Part shown: piece after piece, positions 31,173-38,726 of the stretch
Layout: each line of letters opens with the position of its first letter
Numbering within the stretch: the first letter of the stretch is position 1
Assembly: GCF_000734895.2 (NCBI RefSeq)
Contig: NZ_CP011382.1
Location: 1,156,700-1,220,699 of the forward strand
DNA from: Calothrix sp. 336/3
GTDB taxonomy: Bacteria > Cyanobacteriota > Cyanobacteriia > Cyanobacteriales > Nostocaceae
Length of the DNA stretch: 64,000 nucleotides
Direction of reading: 5' to 3'
The notes under the pieces: model-generated
The model's input: only the letters and a program-made list of their open reading frames with translations
Told to the model about the DNA's origin: nothing
The model's database searches: none
Translations under genes and position numbers: made by a program

Positions 31173-32227
31173 TTTTTCCTTGCAGTCTCTTTCAACCATT
31201 GAATGATCGACTCTCCCATTGCCTCACCACCCCGTTGTGACCAGTCACGACGGTTGGAAATTGGGGCATCGAGAAAATACAATTCAGCCAAAACTGAAGC
31301 GCGAACGTTGGTGTCTTCCGCACCCGATAGAACTAGGAGATTGAGGTTATCTTTAACACCTCTGTCGCGGATATTCAACGCCCTAGCTATTGCCCTTGAC
31401 ATGATGGCTGCCAAACGGCGGTCGGCGGCATCAGCTTTGGTTCTGTGGACTAAAACCTCTGCCCCTTGGGGGTCTTGTCCTCCTGGTCCGTCAAAAGCGT
31501 TATGGTGGACACTGCAAAATACATCAAAAGCAGCCGCTTGACGACCGATATTATACAAGTCCTGTAGATTAGCTTGAGGCGTATCAATTATCATGCAAGG
31601 AACACCCGCCGCCACAATTACTTCCCGCGCCGCATTGGCTGCAATGACGTTAAGATTATACTCTGTTTCCCCCGTCGGTGCGATCGCCCCTGGGTCAAAT
31701 CGAGTTCCTGGTCCGTGACCAATTTCCAGCATTACCCCCTGTCCCCGATAAATCGATTGATGATTGGGAGGTGCAACAATAATGGGAATATCGGCATCCA
31801 TCGACGCAACATCAAAAGCCGTTGCCGTGGGATATTTATTTAAGAAATTAATCAGTGCTTCCTTGCGGTTACCACGAAATATTTCCACAGCCTCCAATCC
31901 AGCCATGACCACAACCACTGGTTGACCATTGCGATCGCGGAAAAACCGATAGGTATCAGCTGTCTTGGAAACATTCAAGTTAGTAATAAAGGACGCATCC
32001 TCAGCCAGTAAGCTTACTGACTCAACCGCCTCCCCTACCCTAGCCACCAAAAAACTCCCAGCCCGATCAAAACGATTTAAAAATGCAATTAGTTCTGCCC
32101 TTGATGAACTTTCCAGATTTTCTGCCACTTCACCACCAGTCATGGCTGACACAACTGGTATCCCACTTGCACCACTGTTAAATAAAATCCAAGTAGCCAC
32201 TGTTACTTCTCCAAGTTTACTAGGCAA
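31169..32227 (-). CDS. N-acetylmuramoyl-L-alanine amidase (Amidase_3)
   Basis: A 352-residue protein with a C-terminal zinc amidase domain (about 163-350). The metal and catalytic residues are present: His171 (EIGHG), Glu187 (TGETEYN), His241 (SVHHNAFD) and Glu315 (AELYFLD). Amidase_3 enzymes cut the bond between MurNAc and the stem peptide. The first 150 residues show two copies of a short module, visible as AFLNRFDRAGSFLVARV and NFLNKYPTATAFDVASM, probably a wall- or self-binding segment. No clear signal peptide is visible, which is unusual for a wall enzyme and suggests a non-classical route or a different start. It converges on and overlaps the DD-peptidase gene. Confidence 0.88.
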   Translation of the reverse strand: MPSKLGEVTVATWILFNSGASGIPVVSAMTGGEVAENLESSSRAELIAFLNRFDRAGSFLVARVGEAVESVSLLAEDASFITNLNVSKTADTYRFFRDRNGQPVVVVMAGLEAVEIFRGNRKEALINFLNKYPTATAFDVASMDADIPIIVAPPNHQSIYRGQGVMLEIGHGPGTRFDPGAIAPTGETEYNLNVIAANAAREVIVAAGVPCMIIDTPQANLQDLYNIGRQAAAFDVFCSVHHNAFDGPGGQDPQGAEVLVHRTKADAADRRLAAIMSRAIARALNIRDRGVKDNLNLLVLSGAEDTNVRASVLAELYFLDAPISNRRDWSQRGGEAMGESIIQWLKETARKN

Positions 32228-32404
32228 ATGTTTTAACCAAAAAACAGAGAAAAGACAAGTGCCATTAAAATTAGGCGATATGAGATAATTTTCCGCCAGA
32301 CTTGGGAATCCTAGCTATAGGGTTCAGTTAGTGCTTGTGTGTTTTCCCTAGTATCTCTGAACCCTGTTGTTTGTTAGTACCCTCTGGGTTTGGGAGAATT
32401 AGCT

Positions 32405-33703
32405 ATGGATAAGTCAATTATTCAATTGGTTGATGAATTATCGAATGATAATGTTACTGTCAAAGTATTAAAAGCTCTAGATTTTGTCGCCCCAGGTGAG
32501 TGGAGTAATCTCTCAGGGTTTGAAAACAGCATTCGGGTGATTACAGGGGAAACCGATGCAAATGTAATTAAAAAAATTAGCGATCGCGCTGCTAGTTTAT
32601 ACAATGACCCTGAAAAAGGCTACCAAACAGCCATCAAACTTTACCAAACCATTGATAAAGCCGATATGGCAATGGCAACCGCAGCTTTAGCAAATAAAGT
32701 GGGCGAAAAAATTGCTTTTCTTTCCTTCTTGAGCAATATCACTCCGAAGGCAGATGTCACCCAGACTGTGGATTTAGTGCTGAAAATTGCCATCGAAATT
32801 ATTGCTTTCTGTAAAATCAACGGGATTCCCCAACCTAATCCCCAAGAATTTGCTAATGCTTTGGGTAGCCACTACAAAAATGAAGCTTTAATGCGGATGG
32901 TGGCGTTAGTTTGTATTGATGGGATTTTACCATTAGGTCCCGACTTTCTAGGGAAAATTCACGCAATTATCACCAACGCAGATACCAGCGCAATTACCCA
33001 GAATCCTCTATTTTCGACGGTTAGCAGTTCTCTCCCCGGTAGCAATCCCACCGATAAACTGGGATTTATTACCCAGGGTTTTAATGCAGTGCAAGGTTGG
33101 ATGGGTAATTTAGTCTCAAAAACAGGTGTCACACCTCAATCTATTTCTAGTAGTCTCGGTAATATTATTCAATTTGCCGATGATAACTTGGATTTTGTGG
33201 CTGCATTCTTAGACCAAACTACCAATTATTACGAACATACGGGAATCCAAACTGTCGCTCGGAAATTGATTCTAGAAGCTCACACTTTAGTCAAAGCTGA
33301 AATTGCCGCAGCACCCCAACCGATTCAAGATAGTGTATCTACTCCCAGCCCAGACAATAAGTATACTGCTGGTCAGACAATAGAAGTTTGGGATGAAGAT
33401 GATGAGGATTGGTATCAAGCAACGATTGAGAAAGCTGAAGGGAAGCGATTCTTTGTACATTATGTCGGCTATGGTTCATCTGATGATGAATGGGTAGAGG
33501 AAGAAAATATTCGTATCCGCGATCGCGCTGCTTCTGACGCAAATGGCTATGCCATCGGTGATAAAGTCAAAGTTTGGGATGAAGATGATGAAGAATGGTA
33601 TGGTGCCATTATTGGTAAAAACCAAGGACAGCAATACTTTGTCCACTACATTGGTTATGACTCATCCTATGACGAATGGGTTGACTTAGACGAGATTTGC
33701 TAA
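32405..33703 (+). CDS. Helical protein with two C-terminal chromo-barrel (Tudor-knot) domains
   Basis: About 432 residues. The first 300 are alpha-helical with no recognised family. The C-terminus has two similar modules of about 45 residues (about 327-372 and 385-430), each with the pattern VWDEDDExWY-x-A-x-I, FxVHYxGY and DEWV. This is the chromo-barrel/Tudor-knot fold, best known in eukaryotic chromatin readers but also found in cyanobacteria, where it may bind nucleic acid or protein (inference). A TTG at 32390 would add five residues; ATG at 32405 is preferred because GGGAG lies about 8 nt upstream. Helix-rich N-terminal repeats such as AASLYND and AMATAAL suggest a scaffold. The role is unknown. 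Confidence 0.85.
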   Translation: MDKSIIQLVDELSNDNVTVKVLKALDFVAPGEWSNLSGFENSIRVITGETDANVIKKISDRAASLYNDPEKGYQTAIKLYQTIDKADMAMATAALANKVGEKIAFLSFLSNITPKADVTQTVDLVLKIAIEIIAFCKINGIPQPNPQEFANALGSHYKNEALMRMVALVCIDGILPLGPDFLGKIHAIITNADTSAITQNPLFSTVSSSLPGSNPTDKLGFITQGFNAVQGWMGNLVSKTGVTPQSISSSLGNIIQFADDNLDFVAAFLDQTTNYYEHTGIQTVARKLILEAHTLVKAEIAAAPQPIQDSVSTPSPDNKYTAGQTIEVWDEDDEDWYQATIEKAEGKRFFVHYVGYGSSDDEWVEEENIRIRDRAASDANGYAIGDKVKVWDEDDEEWYGAIIGKNQGQQYFVHYIGYDSSYDEWVDLDEIC

Positions 33704-33714
33704 TTTCTGTTTTC

Positions 33715-33750
33715 GGGAGGGGATGTATTATATATTACATCTCCCTTCCC
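33715..33750 (+). terminator. Hairpin after the chromo-barrel gene
   Basis: An extended imperfect inverted repeat (GGGAGGGGATGTA with TACATCTCCCTTCCC) begins 11 nt past the stop codon. The stem is strong, but no T-run follows. It probably stabilises or ends the transcript. Confidence 0.5.
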
Positions 33751-33823
33751 AGGAATTATGCTAATTCTCCAAAATTAAAGCTATACATAGACAGCAGTGA
33801 GCAGGGGGAAAGAGAATTTTCCC

Positions 33824-33879
33824 ATTACTTCTTACTCATTACTTCTTACTCATTACTTCTTACTCATTACTTCTTACTC
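33824..33879. repeat. Four perfect tandem 14-bp repeats
   Basis: The unit ATTACTTCTTACTC is repeated four times without a mismatch, ending 8 bp before the recN stop codon. It is a short tandemly repeated sequence of the kind known from filamentous cyanobacteria. Because it is 14 bp it behaves as a double heptamer. Confidence 0.95.
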
Positions 33880-33887
33880 ACAAAAGT

Positions 33888-35630
33888 CTAATGCTGATGT
33901 CGATAGGTAGCAGCTTGGGTTAATAGGGATTCGGCAAAGGCGATCGCGTCTGGAGCAGATTTTCCCCCAGCTAATTGTGCGAGTTCTTCCCGTCGTTGAT
34001 TCAAATTATCTAATGCTGTGACTCTGACAACGGTACGCTCTTCACCATGTCCGTTGTTTTCTTTTTTACCTTTAACTTGTTTAATTACTTGCTTGTCAAC
34101 GCGAAAGTGCCTATCTGCCAAGGCTGCGATTAAGGGTTGGTGTGTCACACATAACACCTGTTGTCTGTGGCTAAGTTGATGTAATTTATCGGCGATCGCC
34201 TGAGCAACTCTTCCGGAAACACCGACATCAATTTCATCAAAAACCATGGTTCCTGGTGCTTCTGTTTGGGAAAAACAGGTTTTCAATGCGAGCAGAAACC
34301 GACTCATTTCTCCACCGGAGGCAATTTCTGTTAATGGTTGTATGGGTTCTCCAGGATTGGGGCTAAACATAAAGGCGATTTTATCTGTACCAGTCACACT
34401 GGGGGAAGTGGGAACAACTGCCACTTGAAACTGAACTTTTTCCATGGCAAGGGGTTTGAGTTCCCGGATAATTTCTGCTTCTAATTTGCCTGCTGCTTGT
34501 TGACGAAGTTTACTTAATTTCTGCGCTGCGTGGGTGAATTTTTCTAATAATTTCTGTTCTTGCTGCTCTAAATTCTCGATGGATTGTTCACTGTCGGAAA
34601 GTTCAGCCAATTCTATTTGAATGCGGTTGTAATATTCAATCACTTCTCCCAAATTCGAGCCATATTTTCGGCAAATTAACTTTAACTCCCGGATACGTTC
34701 TTCTACTTCCAGTAACCTTTGGGGATCTGCCTCCAGGTTTTCTCCATAGGTATTAATTTGTCGGGAAACTTCAGCGATCGCTGTCTGGGCTTCTAGTATT
34801 AAATCTAACAACGGTTGCAATTGACTGTCATACTCCACCATATCTGTTAAAACTGCCTCACTATCCGCGAGTAAGTCTGTGGCGTTGGGTGTTTCTCCAT
34901 CATTTTGATACAAAGCTTGGTAAACCTTGTAACTCATCTGTTGTAAATCCACCACATGATTTAAGCGTTGGTGTTCCTGTTGCAGTTGTTCAAGTTCGTC
35001 AGCTTCGGTGAGATTTGCCTCTCCTAATTCCTTGACTTGGTAGGTTAATAAATCTAGTTGCTGCAAGCGTTCCCGCTCCGAGGTGCGGCGTTTTTCCAAG
35101 GCTAAATGTGCCTGTTGGTAGCTGTTAAAACTTTGACTCACTGTTTGCCGTTGCCCTAAAACCGATTCTCCCCCATAGATATCTAACCATTCCCGTACAA
35201 GGGTAGCTTTTCCTACCTGAACTGTTTGTCCTTGGGCAGTGATTTCCACGAGGCGATCGCGCAATTCGTTCATGACTTGGCGATTAACTAATACCCCATT
35301 CACCCGCGATCGGCTACGGACATTACTGACAGTGGCGGAAATTTCCCGACTGACAACTACGGTGCTGTCTTCGATTAAATCTAGTTCCTGCTCACTTAAC
35401 CAAGCAGCTAGGGCAGAATTGGTAGTAAAAGTTGCTTCCACTAAAGCGCGACTTGTACCAGTGCGAATGACTCGACTAGATACCTTCCCCCCTAAAGCAG
35501 CATCAATGGCATCAAGGATAATCGATTTTCCTGCACCCGTTTCCCCTGTGAGTACATTTAAGCCAGTGCCAAATTCTAATTCTAATTTGTCGATTAAGGC
35601 GAAATTTTCTATACGTAACAGAGATAGCAT
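33888..35630 (-). CDS. recN: DNA repair protein RecN
   Basis: An SMC-like ATPase of about 580 residues that tethers or organises DNA at double-strand breaks for RecA-dependent repair. Walker A GETGAGKS (29-36), the flanking LRIENFALIDKLELEF start, a long coiled-coil middle (about 155-370), the signature LALKTCFS/SGGEMSR region and Walker B VFDEIDVGVSGR are all present. An upstream in-frame ATG at 35675 would add 15 unrelated residues; the ATG at 35630 gives the standard MLSLLRIENFALI start of the family and is chosen. The stop lies against a tandem repeat. It is transcribed alone; the neighbours are unrelated. Confidence 0.96.
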   Translation of the reverse strand: MLSLLRIENFALIDKLELEFGTGLNVLTGETGAGKSIILDAIDAALGGKVSSRVIRTGTSRALVEATFTTNSALAAWLSEQELDLIEDSTVVVSREISATVSNVRSRSRVNGVLVNRQVMNELRDRLVEITAQGQTVQVGKATLVREWLDIYGGESVLGQRQTVSQSFNSYQQAHLALEKRRTSERERLQQLDLLTYQVKELGEANLTEADELEQLQQEHQRLNHVVDLQQMSYKVYQALYQNDGETPNATDLLADSEAVLTDMVEYDSQLQPLLDLILEAQTAIAEVSRQINTYGENLEADPQRLLEVEERIRELKLICRKYGSNLGEVIEYYNRIQIELAELSDSEQSIENLEQQEQKLLEKFTHAAQKLSKLRQQAAGKLEAEIIRELKPLAMEKVQFQVAVVPTSPSVTGTDKIAFMFSPNPGEPIQPLTEIASGGEMSRFLLALKTCFSQTEAPGTMVFDEIDVGVSGRVAQAIADKLHQLSHRQQVLCVTHQPLIAALADRHFRVDKQVIKQVKGKKENNGHGEERTVVRVTALDNLNQRREELAQLAGGKSAPDAIAFAESLLTQAATYRHQH

Positions 35631-35837
35631 TGAAATCAATTCTCCCTGGCAGCTGATATCCAGTGAAATTCCCAAAATATAAGTCTGGCAACCTTTGAAA
35701 GACTACCTACCCTAGTTTAATGTTACCTGAAGCTATCGTGTAGCTGACTATAGACTTTCTTAAGGCAATTTAAATATCTTTGAGTGGGAAAAAGTCACAA
35801 AAAATACAGTGTCAGGAAGATACATCACATTGACTGA

Positions 35838-37376
35838 TTAATCAACCCAATAAAGATAATACCGCTCACTATCTACCCAAGCTCTGGTAAAATTTTTCAC
35901 CGGGACTATATTTAAATCATTACGGCTATTTTTCAACTCTTTGTGTAAAATCAGCAACATCTTCTTTTTCTCCGGTTGATTTTTTAACAAAACTGTAATT
36001 TGTCTTAGTACTTCTGCTTGTTCAACTGGTTGACGACTACCTTTAAATAGGGTGTAACTTCCCATTTTTTGTAGTTCGGGATAGTAAAGTTTGCGATTAA
36101 GATAACCTGATAATGCTGCCATGTTAGCATCTCGACTAGCAACGATAAATTCATTAGCTAATTGGGATTTTTGCAGATAATTAGCTGTTTCACGAGCCGC
36201 AGAAAATGGTATAATCAAGTCTCTCGAAAAAGCGTAAATTCCCCCGCAAAACTGGACAGAGAGAATCACCATGAACACAATATTGTGCCATTTGTGAGCA
36301 GTTTGATTGAATTTATTGAAAAAAGGTACTTTCTGAATTAAAAAATTAGAGTCTGGATAATATTTGGCGAGCCACAAGGCAGCAATAAATACTAAATAAA
36401 GATGTCCAAAATGTCGAGGCATCCCGGAAAATCTCAGATATGTAAACATCAAAATTATCGAAGTTCCGGCACTATAGAAGAAAAACGGAAATGGCTTTTT
36501 CGATAACTTAACTAAGGTTAAAAATGCAATCAAGAGAGCAACGACACCACAAACTATTAAATCCAACCATCTTTTTCTAGTTGGAATAATTAATAAATAG
36601 CTTCCAAACAGTCTACCTGTGGTTTTCAGTAGATTACGAAAATCTAATTGTACTACCCACCCATTATCTAATCCACCATGAAGATAACTATCTGAAGGAG
36701 GGGTAATAATATAAACTGACAGGAGAAACGAGAAGATAATAATCCCCAGACTTAAAAATAAGTCATACTTGTTACTCTGCTGCAAATATTGCTGACGTTG
36801 CTGACTATTAAAACAAAACTCTGCCAACAAAGTTAAAAATAAAGAGAAGGAGACAAATAAGGCATAAACACTACTATTTGCTAACAATCCGAGAAAAGTT
36901 GCTAAATAAAAGTAGGTCTTTTTTCGAGAAGGGAACGCCGCACAAAAGGCAAAGATAAATAATAAACTAAAGGCATAATTTCGAGAAATTACCAAATATT
37001 CATAAAAAGGGAAATAGCCGAAGGTGAAGAGAATTTTTTGCTTCTGGCTAAAGGGACTATATAAACAGAAAAGAGTGACGGCAATAATCGCGATCGCCAG
37101 GTGAAACATTTGCATGACAAGGGGAGTATCCGCAAGTTGTCGCAGAAATGCCAGAGAAAAATACCACAGTACCGGATGTCCTTCATAGCGGATATTGGCA
37201 ACTAACTCTGTAAAAGATGTACTGTCTCTGACAATTAGCCAGGGATTAAGTTCATCGCGCCACATGGCATGATTGAGAATACCAATGAAACCAAGACAGG
37301 AAAAAACAATGATAATCAACCAAGGAGAATGGAAAAATCCTCTGGGAAGTCGATTGGTGATTTTTGAGGCTAGCAT
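35838..37376 (-). CDS. Multi-spanning membrane protein, probable GT-C glycosyltransferase
   Basis: 512 residues with about ten hydrophobic segments. Near the first luminal loop it has HAMWRDELNPWLI and YEGHPVLWY, which match the acidic-motif loop (DE) and following loop of GT-C enzymes such as PMT/GT39 and ArnT, which move sugars from polyprenyl carriers on the outer face of the membrane. The C-terminal soluble tail (about 400-512) contains SRDANMAALSGYLNRKLYYPE. The acceptor is unknown. The gene is not in an operon with recN (gap about 207 bp). Membrane topology is clear; glycosyltransferase activity is inferred from the loop motif. Confidence 0.75.
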   Translation of the reverse strand: MLASKITNRLPRGFFHSPWLIIIVFSCLGFIGILNHAMWRDELNPWLIVRDSTSFTELVANIRYEGHPVLWYFSLAFLRQLADTPLVMQMFHLAIAIIAVTLFCLYSPFSQKQKILFTFGYFPFYEYLVISRNYAFSLLFIFAFCAAFPSRKKTYFYLATFLGLLANSSVYALFVSFSLFLTLLAEFCFNSQQRQQYLQQSNKYDLFLSLGIIIFSFLLSVYIITPPSDSYLHGGLDNGWVVQLDFRNLLKTTGRLFGSYLLIIPTRKRWLDLIVCGVVALLIAFLTLVKLSKKPFPFFFYSAGTSIILMFTYLRFSGMPRHFGHLYLVFIAALWLAKYYPDSNFLIQKVPFFNKFNQTAHKWHNIVFMVILSVQFCGGIYAFSRDLIIPFSAARETANYLQKSQLANEFIVASRDANMAALSGYLNRKLYYPELQKMGSYTLFKGSRQPVEQAEVLRQITVLLKNQPEKKKMLLILHKELKNSRNDLNIVPVKNFTRAWVDSERYYLYWVD

Positions 37377-37604
37377 GATTGGGGAAAGAAGTTAGGGAAG
37401 TAGGAAAAGGTATCTCACCAAGTTTCTAGGAAAAGAGAATGAGCAATGAATTTAAGAACAATGACTGTATTATTTTAGGGAAAAATGTGTGAGTTTGAGA
37501 CTAAAAACAAAAATTAATTCTGTCTGACTAATTTTTTTGGAGTCATGAATTCATGCAAAAAACGTGGCGAAAAAAGACTTGTTCCAAGACTCTGGCTTTG
37601 AATA

Positions 37605-37680
37605 CAGGTAGGGAAGCTCTGCTTCCTGATTCGAGGCAGAGCCTCGCTTAATGGGTTCCTACGCAGAGCGTGGGAACGAG
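37605..37680. repeat. Palindrome-rich dispersed repeat in the gap 37377-37727
   Basis: The 351-bp gap between the membrane protein and the NTPase gene contains adjacent palindromes: CGAGGC-AGA-GCCTCG (37632-37646) and GTTCCTACGC-AGA-GCGTGGGAAC (37655-37677, one G-T mismatch). Such AGA-looped, gene-like palindromes are a common dispersed repeat of filamentous cyanobacterial genomes. A 63-codon minus-strand ORF across it reads only repeat-derived sequence and is not considered a gene. Confidence 0.75.
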
Positions 37681-37727
37681 TTAAATACTGAGTGGAATGT
37701 AGCAAAGTATCTCGGAGATTCCATAAC

Positions 37728-38726
37728 CTATGGAACGCTTTTGATTTTTTCTGTCAACCAATTAGCAAAATTGGAATGGTATAAGCTGTAGCGGGTTTCT
37801 CCATTAACTTTTTGTTGTTGTAAAAACTCAAACCAATTTTCTAGCACTTCCTCAACATCGTACTCATCTTCGTTAATTATTTGCGCGATCGCGCTCACAC
37901 TCCAACCCGTTAACATCTTCTCTTTCTGGGTAGATGTGAGAACCTGCAAGATTTTCACGGCGATATCTGAGAAATTGTCAGCTTGCATTTTCTGCCAATG
38001 GTGGTTAAAAGCTTGCTCATCGTCCCAGTTTTTTAAGTCATATTCGGATAAATCGAGAATTTGGGATGGTGCTTCGATGAGTAAACCAGATTTTTCGGTT
38101 TGGAAGGGACGACGGGTGAGGAGAAAATAAATTCCTTGGGGTAGGTAGCGGGGTAGGTAGAAGAGGTTAGTTCCCAGGGGTTGGTTATCGGGGTTGACTG
38201 CATCAATCCCATCGATCGTAATGATGAGTTTGTGGTTGGGTGGGAGTTTGTCGCTGGTTTGTTGTAGTAATAAGGACAAAAATCCACTTCCCTCTGTTGT
38301 GTTATCGAAAAGAACCCCCCTCTGTCCCCCCGTGTACGAGGGGAAGTTAGAATCTTGCTTTCTGTGTTCCTCTATATCTGCTAGGAAGTTAGAATCTTGC
38401 TCCCTCCTCGCTAGCGGGGAGGGTTGGGGTGGGGTCATTAATTGACTGCAAACATATTTAAAAAATTCCTCAGCAGTGTTTTTGTTGGGGATTTGCGCGT
38501 TGTAATAAATAGGTTGAATGTGGGGTTGGGGATTGGTGGTGACGAATTGAGCAAGGATGGCACTTTTACCGCTACCAGGAGAACCAACAATGGTGAAGTA
38601 ACCGCGATCGCGCTTGTGTAAAAAATCATTAATTGCGGCAAAGATAAATTCGCAGTTGGTAAAATTTTGGCTTTTTTCGTGGAGGATTTTTTGGAATTGG
38701 GAATCTAATTGAGGTGGGGTGTTCAT
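37728..38726 (-). CDS. Short STAND-like P-loop NTPase coupled to a WD40 gene
   Basis: A 332-residue NTPase. It has Walker A GSPGSGKS (48-55), Walker B IITIDGIDAV (Asp172), a sensor-like LTRRPF segment and a winged-helix-like C-terminus, in the same order as the NTPase at 41218. It lacks both an effector domain and a sensor domain. Its ATG overlaps the stop of the upstream WD40 gene (ATGA), so the two are translationally coupled and probably work together as a split STAND protein (inference). Residues about 97-140 are encoded by inserted repeat DNA (38307-38438) and have no counterpart in the paralogue. The core motifs on both sides are in frame, so the gene still looks intact. Confidence 0.85.
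   Translation of the reverse strand: MNTPPQLDSQFQKILHEKSQNFTNCEFIFAAINDFLHKRDRGYFTIVGSPGSGKSAILAQFVTTNPQPHIQPIYYNAQIPNKNTAEEFFKYVCSQLMTPPQPSPLARREQDSNFLADIEEHRKQDSNFPSYTGGQRGVLFDNTTEGSGFLSLLLQQTSDKLPPNHKLIITIDGIDAVNPDNQPLGTNLFYLPRYLPQGIYFLLTRRPFQTEKSGLLIEAPSQILDLSEYDLKNWDDEQAFNHHWQKMQADNFSDIAVKILQVLTSTQKEKMLTGWSVSAIAQIINEDEYDVEEVLENWFEFLQQQKVNGETRYSLYHSNFANWLTEKIKSVP
38307..38438. repeat. Repeat DNA inserted in frame in the NTPase gene
   Basis: About 130 bp inside the NTPase gene reads as cyanobacterial intergenic repeat sequence: a C-rich block, two 18-bp direct copies of GGAAGTTAGAATCTTGCT (38342-38359 and 38384-38401, 42 bp apart and so in frame), and a CTCGCTAGCGGGGAGGG hairpin-like block. 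In protein it gives TPPQPSPLARRE and two QDSNF copies, a translation typical of this repeat. Confidence 0.85.

Noticed and set aside
31203..31541. 112-codon plus-strand frame
   Set aside because: It lies wholly opposite the Amidase_3 gene, whose zinc-site motifs are clear.
33824..33879. Possible CRISPR array
   Set aside because: The units are contiguous 14-mers without spacers, so it is a simple tandem repeat.
35239..35682. 147-codon plus-strand frame opposite recN
   Set aside because: The minus strand encodes intact RecN, including Walker A.
37514..37705. 63-codon minus-strand frame in the gap after the membrane protein
   Set aside because: It is made of palindromic dispersed repeat sequence and shows no protein-like composition or start signal.
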